The notes under the pieces were generated by a model. It searched no databases. It was not told where the DNA came from and worked only from the letters and a program-made list of their open reading frames with translations. From positions 2,790,001-2,854,000 of the forward strand of contig NZ_CP114205.1 in the NCBI RefSeq assembly GCF_027497495.1: a stretch of DNA of 64,000 bases, written 5' to 3'. Positions 8,726 through 16,784 of this stretch are shown here, one piece after another. The translations under genes and the position numbers were made by a program. Origin of the DNA: Streptomyces tubercidicus (GTDB lineage Bacteria > Actinomycetota > Actinomycetes > Streptomycetales > Streptomycetaceae). Positions within the stretch are counted from its first letter, which is position 1, and each line of letters starts with the position of its first letter.

Positions 8726-9205
8726 TCAGGTGGCGTCGGCGTCGAACGGCGGACGCTCGTCCGGCTGAGCGGTCCTCTTGACCATGTCGGGGCGGCCGTC
8801 GGAGGCGGACGGCGACTCCTTGGACAGGCTCAGGCCCGAGCCGTTCGAGGGCGCGGCGGAGGAGGCGCTGTCGTAGCCGTGGACGGCGTCGGTGACCTCG
8901 GCCATCTCCTTCTTCAGGTCGAAGCCGTTACGGATCTCCTGAAGGTCCTTGAGGCCGTACTCGTCCTTCTCCAGGACGTGCTTACGCACGAAGTTCTTGG
9001 GCTTGAGGTCCTCGAACTCGAAGTCCTTGAACTCCGGCCCCAGCTCGCTGCGGATGTCTTCCTTGGCGCTGTCGGAGAACGCCCGGATCTTGCGGACGAC
9101 GGCCATGACGTCCTGGATGACCTTGGGAAGCTTGTCCGGACCGAAGATGAGTACGGCAAGGATCACGATCGCGACCAGCTCAAGGGGTCCTATATCGAAG
9201 AACAC
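8726..9205 (-). CDS. tatB: Sec-independent protein translocase subunit TatB
   Basis: A 159-residue TatB. The N-terminus MFFDIGPLELVAIVILAVLIFGPDKLP gives one short membrane helix with the conserved E residue, the FGPDKLP hinge, then an amphipathic helix (KVIQDVMAVVRKIRAF) and a charged, disordered C-tail. TatB with TatC binds twin-arginine signal peptides for export of folded proteins. The start is GTG at 9205 behind AAGGAG. It is the last gene after sigE-rseA-htrA, 115 bp downstream of htrA. From memory the same neighbour relation holds in mycobacteria, linking Tat export to the envelope-stress operon. Confidence 0.93.
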   Translation of the reverse strand: MFFDIGPLELVAIVILAVLIFGPDKLPKVIQDVMAVVRKIRAFSDSAKEDIRSELGPEFKDFEFEDLKPKNFVRKHVLEKDEYGLKDLQEIRNGFDLKKEMAEVTDAVHGYDSASSAAPSNGSGLSLSKESPSASDGRPDMVKRTAQPDERPPFDADAT

Positions 9206-9320
9206 CTAGCAGCTCCTTGGGTTATCCGCGGCCTGGGGTGGCCTAGGCCAGGCCGCCTATCACGGTACCTGGCCCCATACGTCGGACGGGAGTCACCCGT
9301 GCCAACACCGTGCAAACGAA

Positions 9321-11936
9321 TCAGTCCGTACTGGAGGAACCCAGGCTGAGCCGTACGGACCGCTCCTTCCCGCCCCTTTGGAGGGTCAGCGCCAGCGTGT
9401 CGCCGGGCCGGTGGCTGCGGATCTTGACGATCAGCTCCTCGCCACTGTGCACCGGGGCACCGTCCACCTTGGTGATCACATCGCCGGCCTTGATCCCGGC
9501 CTTGGCGCCGGGGCCGCCCGGAATGACCGGATCCTTGCCGTCCTTGCCGCGCTCGTCGACCCGCGCCCCGTCACCGGCGTACTCCATCTCCAGCGTGACG
9601 CCGATCACCGGGTGTGTTGCCCGGCCGGTGTTGATCAGCTCCTCGGCTACCCGCTTGGCCTGGTTGATGGGTATGGCGAAGCCCAGCCCTATGCTGCCGC
9701 CCTGGGCGCCGCCGTCCAGGCCGCTGCCGCTGTCGGCGGCGCGGATGGCGCTGTTGATGCCGATCACCCGTGCCTTGGCGTCCACCAGCGGGCCGCCGGA
9801 GTTGCCCGGGTTGATGGGGGCATCGGTCTGCAGCGCGTCCACATACGACACATCGCTGCCGTCGCCCTTCTGGCCGCCCGCGGTGATCGGGCGCTGCTTG
9901 GCGCTGATGATCCCGGCCGTGACGGTGTTGGCGAGGTCGAACGGTGCGCCGATCGCCACCACCGGGTCGCCGACCCGCACCGAGTCGGAGTTGCCGAGCG
10001 TGAGCGGCCGCAGCCCCGCGACGCCCTCCACCTGGACGACGGCGAGGTCATAGCCGCCGTCCCGGCCGATGACCCTGGCCTTGGCCGTCTGGCCGCCGCT
10101 GAAGGTCACCGAGATCTCGCCGCTGCCGCCGCCGGCCGGTTCGACGACGTGGTTGTTGGTGAGGATGTGTCCCTGGTGGTCGAGCACGAAGCCGGTGCCG
10201 GTGCCCTGTTCGGCGCTGCCCCGCACGTGAAGCGTGACCACCCCGGGCAGCGCGCTCTGCGCGATCCCGGCGACGGTGTCGGGCTTACGGCCACCCTCCT
10301 CGGCCGCGGACTGCGAAAGGTTGATGTCGCTGATGCCGCCGTAGCGCTCGACGTACGCGCCGATGCCGCCGCCGACACCACCCGCGAGCAGCGCGAGCGC
10401 TACGGCGCCGGCGACCAGGGGGCCGCGTCGGAGGCGGGGGGCGGGCGGCGGGGCTGCGGGGCCGCCCTGGAGCGGTGCGCTCCAGGGGTCGTATTGGTGC
10501 CAGGCGGGTTGGGGGGTGGGGTTCGGGTTCGGATTCGGGGTGGGGCCGGGGGCCGCGCCTGGGGTGGCGGCCGGGGCGGCGGGCGCGCCGGGGGTAGGGG
10601 CCGGGGCGTGGTCGCCGGGGCTGGGGGTGCCGGGTTGGGGCGCGGCCGCGTAGGGGGCGGTGGCGGAGGCCGGGCGGGGGCCGCCGTCGCCGGGGTGGGG
10701 GACGAAGGGGCCGTCCGTGGGCTCCTGCGCCGGGTCGGCTCCGGCGTGGGGCTTGGTCGCGGAGGCCGGGCGGGGGCCGCCGTCGCCGGGGTGCGGGACG
10801 AAGGCGCCGTCAGCGCCTTCCTGTGCCGGGTCGGGTCCGGCGGTCGGGGTGGCGGTGGGGGCCACGGGGGCGCTCTGTGTGGTGGCGGGCTGGGGAGCGG
10901 CGGCCGACCCGGGGGTGGGCTGCGGGTGTGCGGCGGCCGACCCGGCCGGGTGTGGCTGATCGGCGGGCGGCGTGAGGGGCGAGCGCGCCTCGCCGGTCGT
11001 GCCGGTGGGCGCGGTGGGCGGCGTCGACGGCGGCGGGCCCGGGTAGGGCGCGGCGGGCATCGGGGGCTGCGGGGCGGCCGGGGCACCGTACGGGGGCAGC
11101 GATCCGGGCTGCGGCGGAAGCGTCGTGCCCTGGGCGGGCGTCGCCATCGGCCGCTGTACGGGCGGCGCGGGCGCCCAGGGACCGGGGCCGCCGTAGGGCG
11201 GGGTGCCGTACGGGTCCTCGGCGTGCAGCGGCTGCTGCCGCTGCGGCGGCGCGTCCGGGGCCTCGGCCGGGGCGGACGTCCCGGACGGTACGGCTTCGGA
11301 TGCGGGGGCGGCCGTCGTGGCCGTGGTGGCCGTCGTGGCCTCGGTGTCCGGGGTCCGGGCAGGTGAGGCGACCGCGTCCGGTGCGGGCTCGCGCACCTTC
11401 CCGAGCGTCACGGTCGCCGGGGTCGGGCGCGCACCGGCGGTCTGGCCGTCCACGGACTCGGAGGTCTCCTCGTCCGCTCCGCCCACGGCTGTCGTGCCGC
11501 GCGCCACCGTCAACTCATCGGCGGGACCGGCCACTTCGGCCGCTCCTGCCACTCCGGCCGCCTCGGCACTTCCGGGCGACGCGGGCGCGGCCGCGCCGTT
11601 CCGCGGCTCCGGCGGCCGCACGATCCAGTCCTCGGCACTGTGCGCGTCGGACTTGCCGGAAGCCGCATCGCTGCGCACGTCGGACGCCCCAGAAGCCCCA
11701 GCGCCGCGCACTTCGGACGCCCCGGAAACCCCGACTCCGAGCGCTTCGGATGCCCCGGAGCCCTCGGCGCCGCCCACGTCACGCGGCACAGAGCCCCCGG
11801 CCCCGGCCCCATCCGCCGGGCTCTCCGTAGGCACCACGCCCTGCCGACCGGTCTCGCCGGGCGATTCCGGCCCCGGTGTACCCCCCGGGCGGCTCCACCA
11901 CTTCAGCTTCGGCCCGGTGGGCTTGCCGTCGTCCAT
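9321..11936 (-). CDS. htrA: HtrA/DegP-like membrane-anchored serine protease
   Basis: About 871 residues. Roughly 490 N-terminal cytoplasmic residues are low complexity (Pro, Ala, Gly, Thr) with internal repeats. A membrane helix follows (about 495-520, VAGAVALALLAGGVGGGIGAYV), then a trypsin-like domain with His in LTNNHVVEP (about 595), Asp in GGYDLAVVQ (about 630) and Ser in NPGNSGGPLVD (about 713). A C-terminal PDZ domain (about 785-865) contains AGDVITKVDGAPV. It degrades or refolds damaged envelope proteins. ATG at 11936 was chosen because GGGGAGAG precedes it; an in-frame ATG at 12017 lacks this. The order sigE-rseA-htrA suggests control by SigE and possible feedback on the anti-sigma factor (inference). 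Confidence 0.93.
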   Translation of the reverse strand: MDDGKPTGPKLKWWSRPGGTPGPESPGETGRQGVVPTESPADGAGAGGSVPRDVGGAEGSGASEALGVGVSGASEVRGAGASGASDVRSDAASGKSDAHSAEDWIVRPPEPRNGAAAPASPGSAEAAGVAGAAEVAGPADELTVARGTTAVGGADEETSESVDGQTAGARPTPATVTLGKVREPAPDAVASPARTPDTEATTATTATTAAPASEAVPSGTSAPAEAPDAPPQRQQPLHAEDPYGTPPYGGPGPWAPAPPVQRPMATPAQGTTLPPQPGSLPPYGAPAAPQPPMPAAPYPGPPPSTPPTAPTGTTGEARSPLTPPADQPHPAGSAAAHPQPTPGSAAAPQPATTQSAPVAPTATPTAGPDPAQEGADGAFVPHPGDGGPRPASATKPHAGADPAQEPTDGPFVPHPGDGGPRPASATAPYAAAPQPGTPSPGDHAPAPTPGAPAAPAATPGAAPGPTPNPNPNPTPQPAWHQYDPWSAPLQGGPAAPPPAPRLRRGPLVAGAVALALLAGGVGGGIGAYVERYGGISDINLSQSAAEEGGRKPDTVAGIAQSALPGVVTLHVRGSAEQGTGTGFVLDHQGHILTNNHVVEPAGGGSGEISVTFSGGQTAKARVIGRDGGYDLAVVQVEGVAGLRPLTLGNSDSVRVGDPVVAIGAPFDLANTVTAGIISAKQRPITAGGQKGDGSDVSYVDALQTDAPINPGNSGGPLVDAKARVIGINSAIRAADSGSGLDGGAQGGSIGLGFAIPINQAKRVAEELINTGRATHPVIGVTLEMEYAGDGARVDERGKDGKDPVIPGGPGAKAGIKAGDVITKVDGAPVHSGEELIVKIRSHRPGDTLALTLQRGGKERSVRLSLGSSSTD
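10663..10854 (-). repeat. Two tandem 96-bp coding repeats in htrA
   Basis: Units at 10663-10758 and 10759-10854 encode two near-identical 32-residue copies containing FVPHPGDGGPRPASAT in the Pro-rich cytoplasmic part of HtrA. The period is an exact multiple of three and the differences are few, consistent with recent duplication. Shorter imperfect repeats (GASGASEVR-like, about 10 residues) lie nearer the N-terminus, around 11640-11760. Confidence 0.8.
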
Positions 11937-12058
11937 GCTCTCCCCAGAGTTCGCCCGCGCCGTGCGCGGGCCGCCGCCACCTCGCGGACGCGCCCGGTCA
12001 GGGGTGCGCCGCCCCACAGGGATTCAACCAGTTCCGTGTGGGGCCGCGCAGGGGACGG

Positions 12059-13015
12059 TCAGCGCCGGGCGGAGGCTCCGGCCTCGGCGGAGGGGCCGGC
12101 GGCGGACGCGGAGCCGATCAGCGGGCGCTTGGGCTCCGGCTGCGGGAGTGCCGGCGGATTCTTCCGTACCGGGGAATTGCCGGTCACGGCGGTCAGCGGC
12201 GAGAGGTGATACGGCGGCGCCGGACCGGTCTCGGCTATCAGCGGCGAGAGGCCGAAGCGCCCGGCCGGGGCGGAGAGCGGTGCCGACACCGAGGCATAGG
12301 GGGCGGGGGGCGTCGTACCGGGGCCGTACAGGGCCATGGCGCTGGGGGCCGGGGCCAGGGGCGGACCGCCGGACGGTGGGCGGGCGCCGGACTTCCCGGC
12401 GGCGAACTCCGCACCGCGGAGCAGCGAACCGCTGTCGGCGGCCGGGCTGTCGCCGAGCGGGGTGACGGCCGTGCCGCCGCCGTCGATGCGTCCGCCGGGG
12501 AGGTCGACGGCCGCCTCCAACGGGAGGGCGCCGCCCAGCGCGAAGGCCGCGAGGGAGACCGCACCGGCCGCCGCGAAAGCGAACCGGCGCCGCTGCGCGG
12601 GACGATCGGCCTCGGGCACCCGGAAGCCGCGGCCGCGCGACTGGGTGGGGAACGCCGCCATGGCATGGCCGGAGTGGCCCCCGGAGGGGACATAGCCGAA
12701 CGCGCCGCCGCCTCGGGCGAATTCACCGCGGCCGAGGCCGCCGTTGCCGAGCCGGCTGCCGGGACCCTCCGGGTCACCGCCGGGCAGTTGCTGCAGACGC
12801 GCCAGCAGGCCCTCGGAGGGACCGGGGGGCGCCGCCTGGGCGAAGACGTTTTTCAGCCGACGCTGGGCGTCGGCCTCTGCCTTGCATTTACCGCAGGTCG
12901 CGAGATGCGCGAGCACCCGCTCGCGCGCGTCATGCCCCAACTCGCCATCGACCAGGGCCGCAAGGCGGTCGCCGAGATGCTGCTCGGCGGGGGACGGACC
13001 GCCGTTGCCGCTCAC
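12059..13015 (-). CDS. rseA: Zinc-binding anti-sigma factor (RseA-type)
   Basis: A 318-residue membrane anti-sigma factor. The N-terminal ZAS domain (residues about 8-60) carries the H-x3-C-x2-C signature HLATCGKC. One membrane helix follows (about 143-165, [20 protein letters not shown]), and then a long Pro/Ala-rich extracytoplasmic tail without recognisable fold. It should hold SigE inactive at the membrane until stress. Its start overlaps the sigE stop by 4 bp (ATGA), typical of translationally coupled sigma/anti-sigma pairs. The tail of about 150 residues is long compared with mycobacterial RseA (from memory). Confidence 0.9.
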   Translation of the reverse strand: MSGNGGPSPAEQHLGDRLAALVDGELGHDARERVLAHLATCGKCKAEADAQRRLKNVFAQAAPPGPSEGLLARLQQLPGGDPEGPGSRLGNGGLGRGEFARGGGAFGYVPSGGHSGHAMAAFPTQSRGRGFRVPEADRPAQRRRFAFAAAGAVSLAAFALGGALPLEAAVDLPGGRIDGGGTAVTPLGDSPAADSGSLLRGAEFAAGKSGARPPSGGPPLAPAPSAMALYGPGTTPPAPYASVSAPLSAPAGRFGLSPLIAETGPAPPYHLSPLTAVTGNSPVRKNPPALPQPEPKRPLIGSASAAGPSAEAGASARR

Positions 13016-13890
13016 GCGATTCCGACCTCCTGCGTGGGCACCACGGCCAGCGAGCGCCGCTGCGCGCGCTCTTCGGCGCGACTGGCCGGGGCCCGGTGCT
13101 TGAGGGACTTGCGCAGATGGGAGCGGCCACGGTGGATCCGGCTACGGACCGTGCCGAGCTTGACGCCGAGGGTCGCGGCGATCTCCTCGTACGACAACCC
13201 CTCGATGTCGCACAGGACGACCGCGGCGCGGAACTCGGGCGCCAGGGTGTCCAGGGCCTGCTGCACATCGGCGTCGAAGTGGGTGTCGTTGAAGTGCTGC
13301 TGCGGGGAGGGCTCGCGGCTGGGGAGCCGCTCGGCGGCGTCGTCACCGAGCGCGTCGAAGCGAATGCGCTGCCGGCGCCGGACCATGTCCAGGAAGAGGT
13401 TGGTCGTGATGCGGTGCAGCCAGCCCTCGAAGGTGCCGGGGGTGTACGTCGACAGCGAGCGGAAGACGCGGACGAACACCTCCTGGGTGAGATCCTCGGC
13501 GTCGTGTTGATTGCCGGTGAGGCGGTAGGCGAGGCGGTAGACCCGTGCACTGTGGGTGCTGACGATCTCCTCCCAGCTGGGCGGAGTCCACTGCGCATCC
13601 GCGTCTGCGGCAAAGGTCGCGGTGGTCGCGGAGTCGGCGGTGGAGGCCCCTCCCATGCCCTTCGGGCCATGGGGGCGGAAACGGTCAGCAGTGTTTGTCA
13701 CGGATTTCGGCTCGGCGAACGACCTTTTCAAGCGCCTCAGCACCCCTCGGTCACCCGCCGCAGCCGCACCTCCCCTGGTGGCTCTGGTGGTGTCCAGTAG
13801 AGCCCCTACCATATCCACCTCGCCCGTTAGCTCCGGATAAGCAGTTTTGACCTGCATTTGGTCGTGGTTCACGTCTCGCGCGGTTGTCAC
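13012..13890 (-). CDS. sigE: ECF RNA polymerase sigma factor, SigE-like
   Basis: A 292-residue ECF sigma factor. Region 2 lies at about 110-175 ([20 protein letters not shown], then [15 protein letters not shown]) and region 4 at about 210-265 ([20 protein letters not shown], helix-turn-helix). About 100 residues precede region 2, unusual for ECF factors but also seen in mycobacterial SigE. The GTG at 13890 follows GGGGAGG and lies about 37 nt after the ECF-type -10 element noted separately, supporting the long form. It is first gene of sigE-rseA-htrA-tatB. The name follows mycobacterial SigE by neighbourhood; it is not the Streptomyces gene also called sigE at another locus. Confidence 0.9.
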   Translation of the reverse strand: MTTARDVNHDQMQVKTAYPELTGEVDMVGALLDTTRATRGGAAAAGDRGVLRRLKRSFAEPKSVTNTADRFRPHGPKGMGGASTADSATTATFAADADAQWTPPSWEEIVSTHSARVYRLAYRLTGNQHDAEDLTQEVFVRVFRSLSTYTPGTFEGWLHRITTNLFLDMVRRRQRIRFDALGDDAAERLPSREPSPQQHFNDTHFDADVQQALDTLAPEFRAAVVLCDIEGLSYEEIAATLGVKLGTVRSRIHRGRSHLRKSLKHRAPASRAEERAQRRSLAVVPTQEVGIA

Positions 13891-13926
13891 CTGCGCCTCC
13901 CCCCGTCATCCCGCTACCCCTTCCAT

Positions 13927-13953
13927 AACGTCCGGTCCCATCTGCGGGTTCCC
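13927..13953 (-). promoter_or_regulatory. ECF-type promoter upstream of sigE
   Basis: On the minus strand GGGAAC (13953-13948), 17 bases and CGTT (13930-13927) match the ECF consensus of GGGAACC, 15-16 bases, CGTT when the extra C of the -35 is counted. Transcription would start near 13920, giving a leader of about 30 nt to the GTG of sigE with its GGAGG. This suggests sigE is autoregulated. It is read by eye, not scored. Confidence 0.6.
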
Positions 13954-13976
13954 GCACGCAGCGGATACAGTCACGG

Positions 13977-14660
13977 TTGCGTCAACTACGGGGACAGGAG
14001 AGGGCCATTACCGGCAACCGGCAGACGAGCTTGGCATTCGCCGAGGCGTACGGCGCCGGGACCATCGACGACAGCGCCGAGGCCGCTCTGCACTGGTCCC
14101 GTGACCGTGCGCGGGAAGCCGGTATCCGCACGGTGACCACCGGCACCGGCTCGGCCCTCCGTCTGCTCGCCGCCGCCGTCGACGCCAAAGCGGTCGCCGA
14201 GATCGGCACCGGCACGGGCGTGTCGGGCATCTACCTCCTGCACGGCATGCGGCCCGACGGGGTGCTGACCACCGTGGACCTGGAACCCGAGCGGCAGGCG
14301 TTCGCCAAGCAGGCGTTCCGCGCGGCGGGCTTCGCCGGGAACCGCGCCCGCTTCATCCCCGGCCGCGCCCTGGACGTGCTGCCCCGGCTCGCCGACGGCG
14401 GATACGACCTCGTGTACTGCGACGGCGACCTGATGGAGTGCCTGGAGTACCTCGCTGAATCGTTGCGGCTGCTGCGCCCCGGCGGCCTGGTGTGCTTCGA
14501 GGGCGTCTTCGCCGACGGCCGTACGGTCGATTCGGCGGTGCAGCCCGCGGAGGTGCTGCGGCTGCGGGAGCTGCTGCGGACCGTAAGGGAGAGCACGACG
14601 CTCGTGCCGTCCCTGTTGCCGGTCGGCGACGGGCTGCTCTGCGCCGTCAAACGCGGCTGA
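13977..14660 (+). CDS. SAM-dependent O-methyltransferase
   Basis: About 227 residues of the class I, catechol-OMT-like family. Motif I is AEIGTGTGVSGIYLLHGM, followed by the acidic VDLEPERQ, VYCDGD and LLRPGGLVCFEGV. The substrate is unknown; it lacks any membrane segment. The start is unclear: TTG at 13977 has no ribosome site, whereas ATT at 14007 sits 6 nt after GGAGAG, and the family resemblance starts near there (ITGNRQTS). It is divergent from sigE. From memory a methyltransferase (Rv1220c) occupies the same place beside sigE in M. tuberculosis, so a link to envelope stress is plausible but unproven. Confidence 0.85.
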   Translation: MRQLRGQERAITGNRQTSLAFAEAYGAGTIDDSAEAALHWSRDRAREAGIRTVTTGTGSALRLLAAAVDAKAVAEIGTGTGVSGIYLLHGMRPDGVLTTVDLEPERQAFAKQAFRAAGFAGNRARFIPGRALDVLPRLADGGYDLVYCDGDLMECLEYLAESLRLLRPGGLVCFEGVFADGRTVDSAVQPAEVLRLRELLRTVRESTTLVPSLLPVGDGLLCAVKRG

Positions 14661-14698
14661 CCCACCGGTACCGGGCGCGCCGGGCCGGACGTACGAAA

Positions 14699-14748
14699 CG
14701 GCCCCGGCACGCGGCGCGCCTTCACTGCGCGCCACCTGCCGGGGCCGG
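14699..14748. terminator. Two-part hairpin between methyltransferase and DUF3117 genes
   Basis: The outer stem CGGCCCCGGCA/TGCCGGGGCCG (14699-14709 and 14738-14748) encloses an inner stem GGCGCGC/GCGCGCC with a short loop. It lies 39 bp after the methyltransferase stop and 60 bp from the end of the convergent DUF3117 gene, so it is likely a bidirectional terminator. Confidence 0.75.
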
Positions 14749-14808
14749 GGTTATACGGCTGGGGATACCGGGGTCAGCCCCGGGAAACCGCCGGTTGCGC
14801 CGCCCTTG

Positions 14809-14976
14809 TCAGACGGTGACCTTGTCCAGGGCCTCACCCAGGGCCTTGGCTTCGTCGGGGGTCAGCTCGACGACGAGCCGCCCGCCGCCTTCGAGCGGAA
14901 CACGCATGACGATGCCCCGCCCCTCCTTGGTCACCTCGAGCGGGCCGTCGCCCGTCCGCGGCTTCATGGCCGCCAT
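14809..14976 (-). CDS. DUF3117 small conserved protein
   Basis: A 55-residue protein that a length cut-off would miss. It begins MAAMKPRTGDGPLEVTKEG, continues with a Gly-flanked strand (GIVMRVPLEGGGRLVVELT) and ends in a helix (PDEAKALGEALDKVTV). This is the pattern of DUF3117, a family I know as nearly universal in Actinobacteria (Rv1211 in M. tuberculosis) and of unknown function. The start is ATG at 14976 behind GGAAGGGGAAC. It is acidic overall, probably a tiny cytosolic alpha/beta fold. It lies alone, convergent with the methyltransferase and divergent from the enoyl-CoA hydratase gene. Confidence 0.9.
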   Translation of the reverse strand: MAAMKPRTGDGPLEVTKEGRGIVMRVPLEGGGRLVVELTPDEAKALGEALDKVTV

Positions 14977-15299
14977 GCTCGTTCCCCTTCCTGAAACCAG
15001 CTCATCTCAGCCGCCGGCCCGAATAGGCACGTGTCACCGGCATCGAACACATTGCTTCCAGGCCATTATCCCGCATCGAACGACCCGATGACCAACATCG
15101 GGGAGCATCCCTTCGGCAACGCGCTCCCGCAAACCCCCTCAATTCGGAGAGGCGGCTGCAATACTGCTCCACCCGCCGACCCCCGGCGCGCCCGCAATCT
15201 TTGATGTACGTCACATGCCGATGCCCGTTGATCTCCGGCATCCTGAGCGCTGACTGCCGCTGCCGCGCAGTCCGAGCCGCGACGGAGGGGATTCCCACT
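14977..15299. other. 323-bp divergent intergenic region
   Basis: Spacer between DUF3117 (leftward) and the enoyl-CoA hydratase gene (rightward). It is less GC-rich than the genes around it, particularly 15040-15220, and should hold both promoters. I find no clear -35/-10 pair and no convincing small gene. An open frame extends the hydratase upstream to 15201 but without family-like sequence. GGAGGGG just before 15300 is the hydratase ribosome site. Confidence 0.45.
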
Positions 15300-16100
15300 A
15301 TGGCCGACACCGTGCTCTATGACGTGACCGACGGACTCGCGACGATCACGCTCAACCGGCCCGACGCGATGAACGCGCTGAACATCGAGGCGAAGGTCCT
15401 GCTGCGGGACACCCTCCAGGAGGCCGCCGCCGATCCCGCCGTGCGCGCCGTGCTGCTGACCGCCACCGGGCGCGCCTTCTGCGTCGGGCAGGACCTCAAG
15501 GAGCACATCGGTCTGCTGGCCGAGGACCGGGCCAGTGGCACCGGGAAGACCATGAACACCGTGCGTGAGCACTACAACCCCATCGTGACGGCGCTGACCG
15601 AGATGCCCAAGCCCGTGGTGGCGGGCGTCAACGGGGTCGCCGCGGGGGCCGGTGCGGGCTTCGCGATGGCCGCCGACTACCGCGTGGTCGCCGACTCCGC
15701 CTCCTTCAACACCTCCTTCGCGGGGGTCGCGCTGACCGCCGACTCCGGGGTGTCCTGGACACTGCCGCGGCTGATCGGCCAGGGCCGGGCCGCCGATCTG
15801 CTGCTGTTCCCGCGCAACGTCAGCGCCCAGGAGGCGTACGACCTGGGTATCGCCAACAAGGTGGTGCCGGCCGCGGAGCTCGCGGAGGAGGCGGCGGCCG
15901 TCGCCCGGCGGCTGGCCCAGGGCCCGACCGCCGCGTATGCCGCGATCAAGGAGTCGCTGGCCTACGGGGCGGGGCACTCGCTCGGCGAGACCCTCGGCAA
16001 GGAGGACGAACTGCAGGGCCGGGCCGGGGCGTCGGAGGACCACACGATCGCGGTGGAGGCGTTCGTGAAGAAGGAGAAGCCGGTCTTCCTGGGCCGCTGA
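15300..16100 (+). CDS. Enoyl-CoA hydratase/isomerase family protein
   Basis: A 266-residue crotonase-fold enzyme. It has LATITLNRPDAMNAL, the first oxyanion-hole region GRAFCVGQDLKEH, and GVNGVAAGAGAGFAMAADYR for the second oxyanion hole and trimer contacts. At the usual second catalytic Glu position the sequence reads FAGVALTADSGVSWTLPR, with Asp where hydratases often have Glu, as in PaaG-type isomerases. It therefore probably isomerises or hydrates an acyl-CoA other than simple crotonyl-CoA. The start is ATG at 15300 after GGAGGGG. It stands alone, convergent with tag. Confidence 0.88.
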   Translation: MADTVLYDVTDGLATITLNRPDAMNALNIEAKVLLRDTLQEAAADPAVRAVLLTATGRAFCVGQDLKEHIGLLAEDRASGTGKTMNTVREHYNPIVTALTEMPKPVVAGVNGVAAGAGAGFAMAADYRVVADSASFNTSFAGVALTADSGVSWTLPRLIGQGRAADLLLFPRNVSAQEAYDLGIANKVVPAAELAEEAAAVARRLAQGPTAAYAAIKESLAYGAGHSLGETLGKEDELQGRAGASEDHTIAVEAFVKKEKPVFLGR

Positions 16101-16178
16101 CCCGCCCTGGCGCTGCCATACCGGCGCTGCCCTTACCGGCTGCGCCCCGCCCCGGCCGGCCTCGTCGGCCGGTCCGGG

Positions 16179-16784
16179 TCAGCCGGCCGCCGCCTCCACG
16201 GACGCCCGGACGTGGCACTCCGCCAGATGGTCGTTGACCAGGCCGCACGCCTGCATCATCGCGTAGGCGGTGGTCGGGCCGACGAAGCGGAAGCCGCGCT
16301 TCTTGAGGTCCTTGGCGAGCGCCGTCGACTCCGGGGTCACCGGCTGGAGATCGCCGATGGTGCGCGGCACCGGCCGGCCCGCCCGGTCGGGGGCGTAGGA
16401 CCAGATCAGGTCGTCGAGCTCACCGGGGGCCAGCTCGGCGGCGATCCGGGCGTTACCGATCGTCGCGGCGATCTTGGCGCGGTTGCGGATGACGCCCGGG
16501 TCGGCCAGCAGCCGCTCGGCGTCCGCGTCCGTGAACCGCGCCACCGCCGGGATGTGGAAGCCGGCGAACGCGGCGCGGAAGCCGGGGCGGCGGCGCAGGA
16601 TCGTGATCCAGGAGAGCCCGGACTGGAATGCCTCCAGGCTCATCCGCTCGAAGAGCGCGTCGTCGCCGTGGACCGGCAGGCCCCATTCGGTGTCGTGGTA
16701 GGCGCGGTAGTCGGCCATCTGCGCCGACTCCATGCCCCACGGGCAGCGCGGGATGCCGTCCGGCTCCCTCACCACGCCGCTCAT
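16179..16784 (-). CDS. tag: DNA-3-methyladenine glycosylase I
   Basis: A 201-residue Tag enzyme that excises 3-methyladenine from alkylated DNA. It has the N-terminal CPWG (Cys14), then YHDTEWGLP, FERMSLEAFQSGLSW and the C-terminal NDHLAECH. Cys14, the His of YHDTEW and the H-x3-C pair match the structural zinc ligands of the family. WSY and AKDLKKRGFRFVGPTTAYAMMQ are also typical. The start overlaps the stop of the DivIVA-like gene by 4 bp, so both are one transcript. From memory tagA is next to the DivIVA-like Rv1209 in M. tuberculosis too. Confidence 0.93.
   Translation of the reverse strand: MSGVVREPDGIPRCPWGMESAQMADYRAYHDTEWGLPVHGDDALFERMSLEAFQSGLSWITILRRRPGFRAAFAGFHIPAVARFTDADAERLLADPGVIRNRAKIAATIGNARIAAELAPGELDDLIWSYAPDRAGRPVPRTIGDLQPVTPESTALAKDLKKRGFRFVGPTTAYAMMQACGLVNDHLAECHVRASVEAAAG

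Noticed and set aside
9378..11366. Long plus-strand open frame opposite htrA
   Set aside because: Gly/Arg-rich shadow of the protease gene on the other strand; the minus-strand frame has the catalytic motifs.
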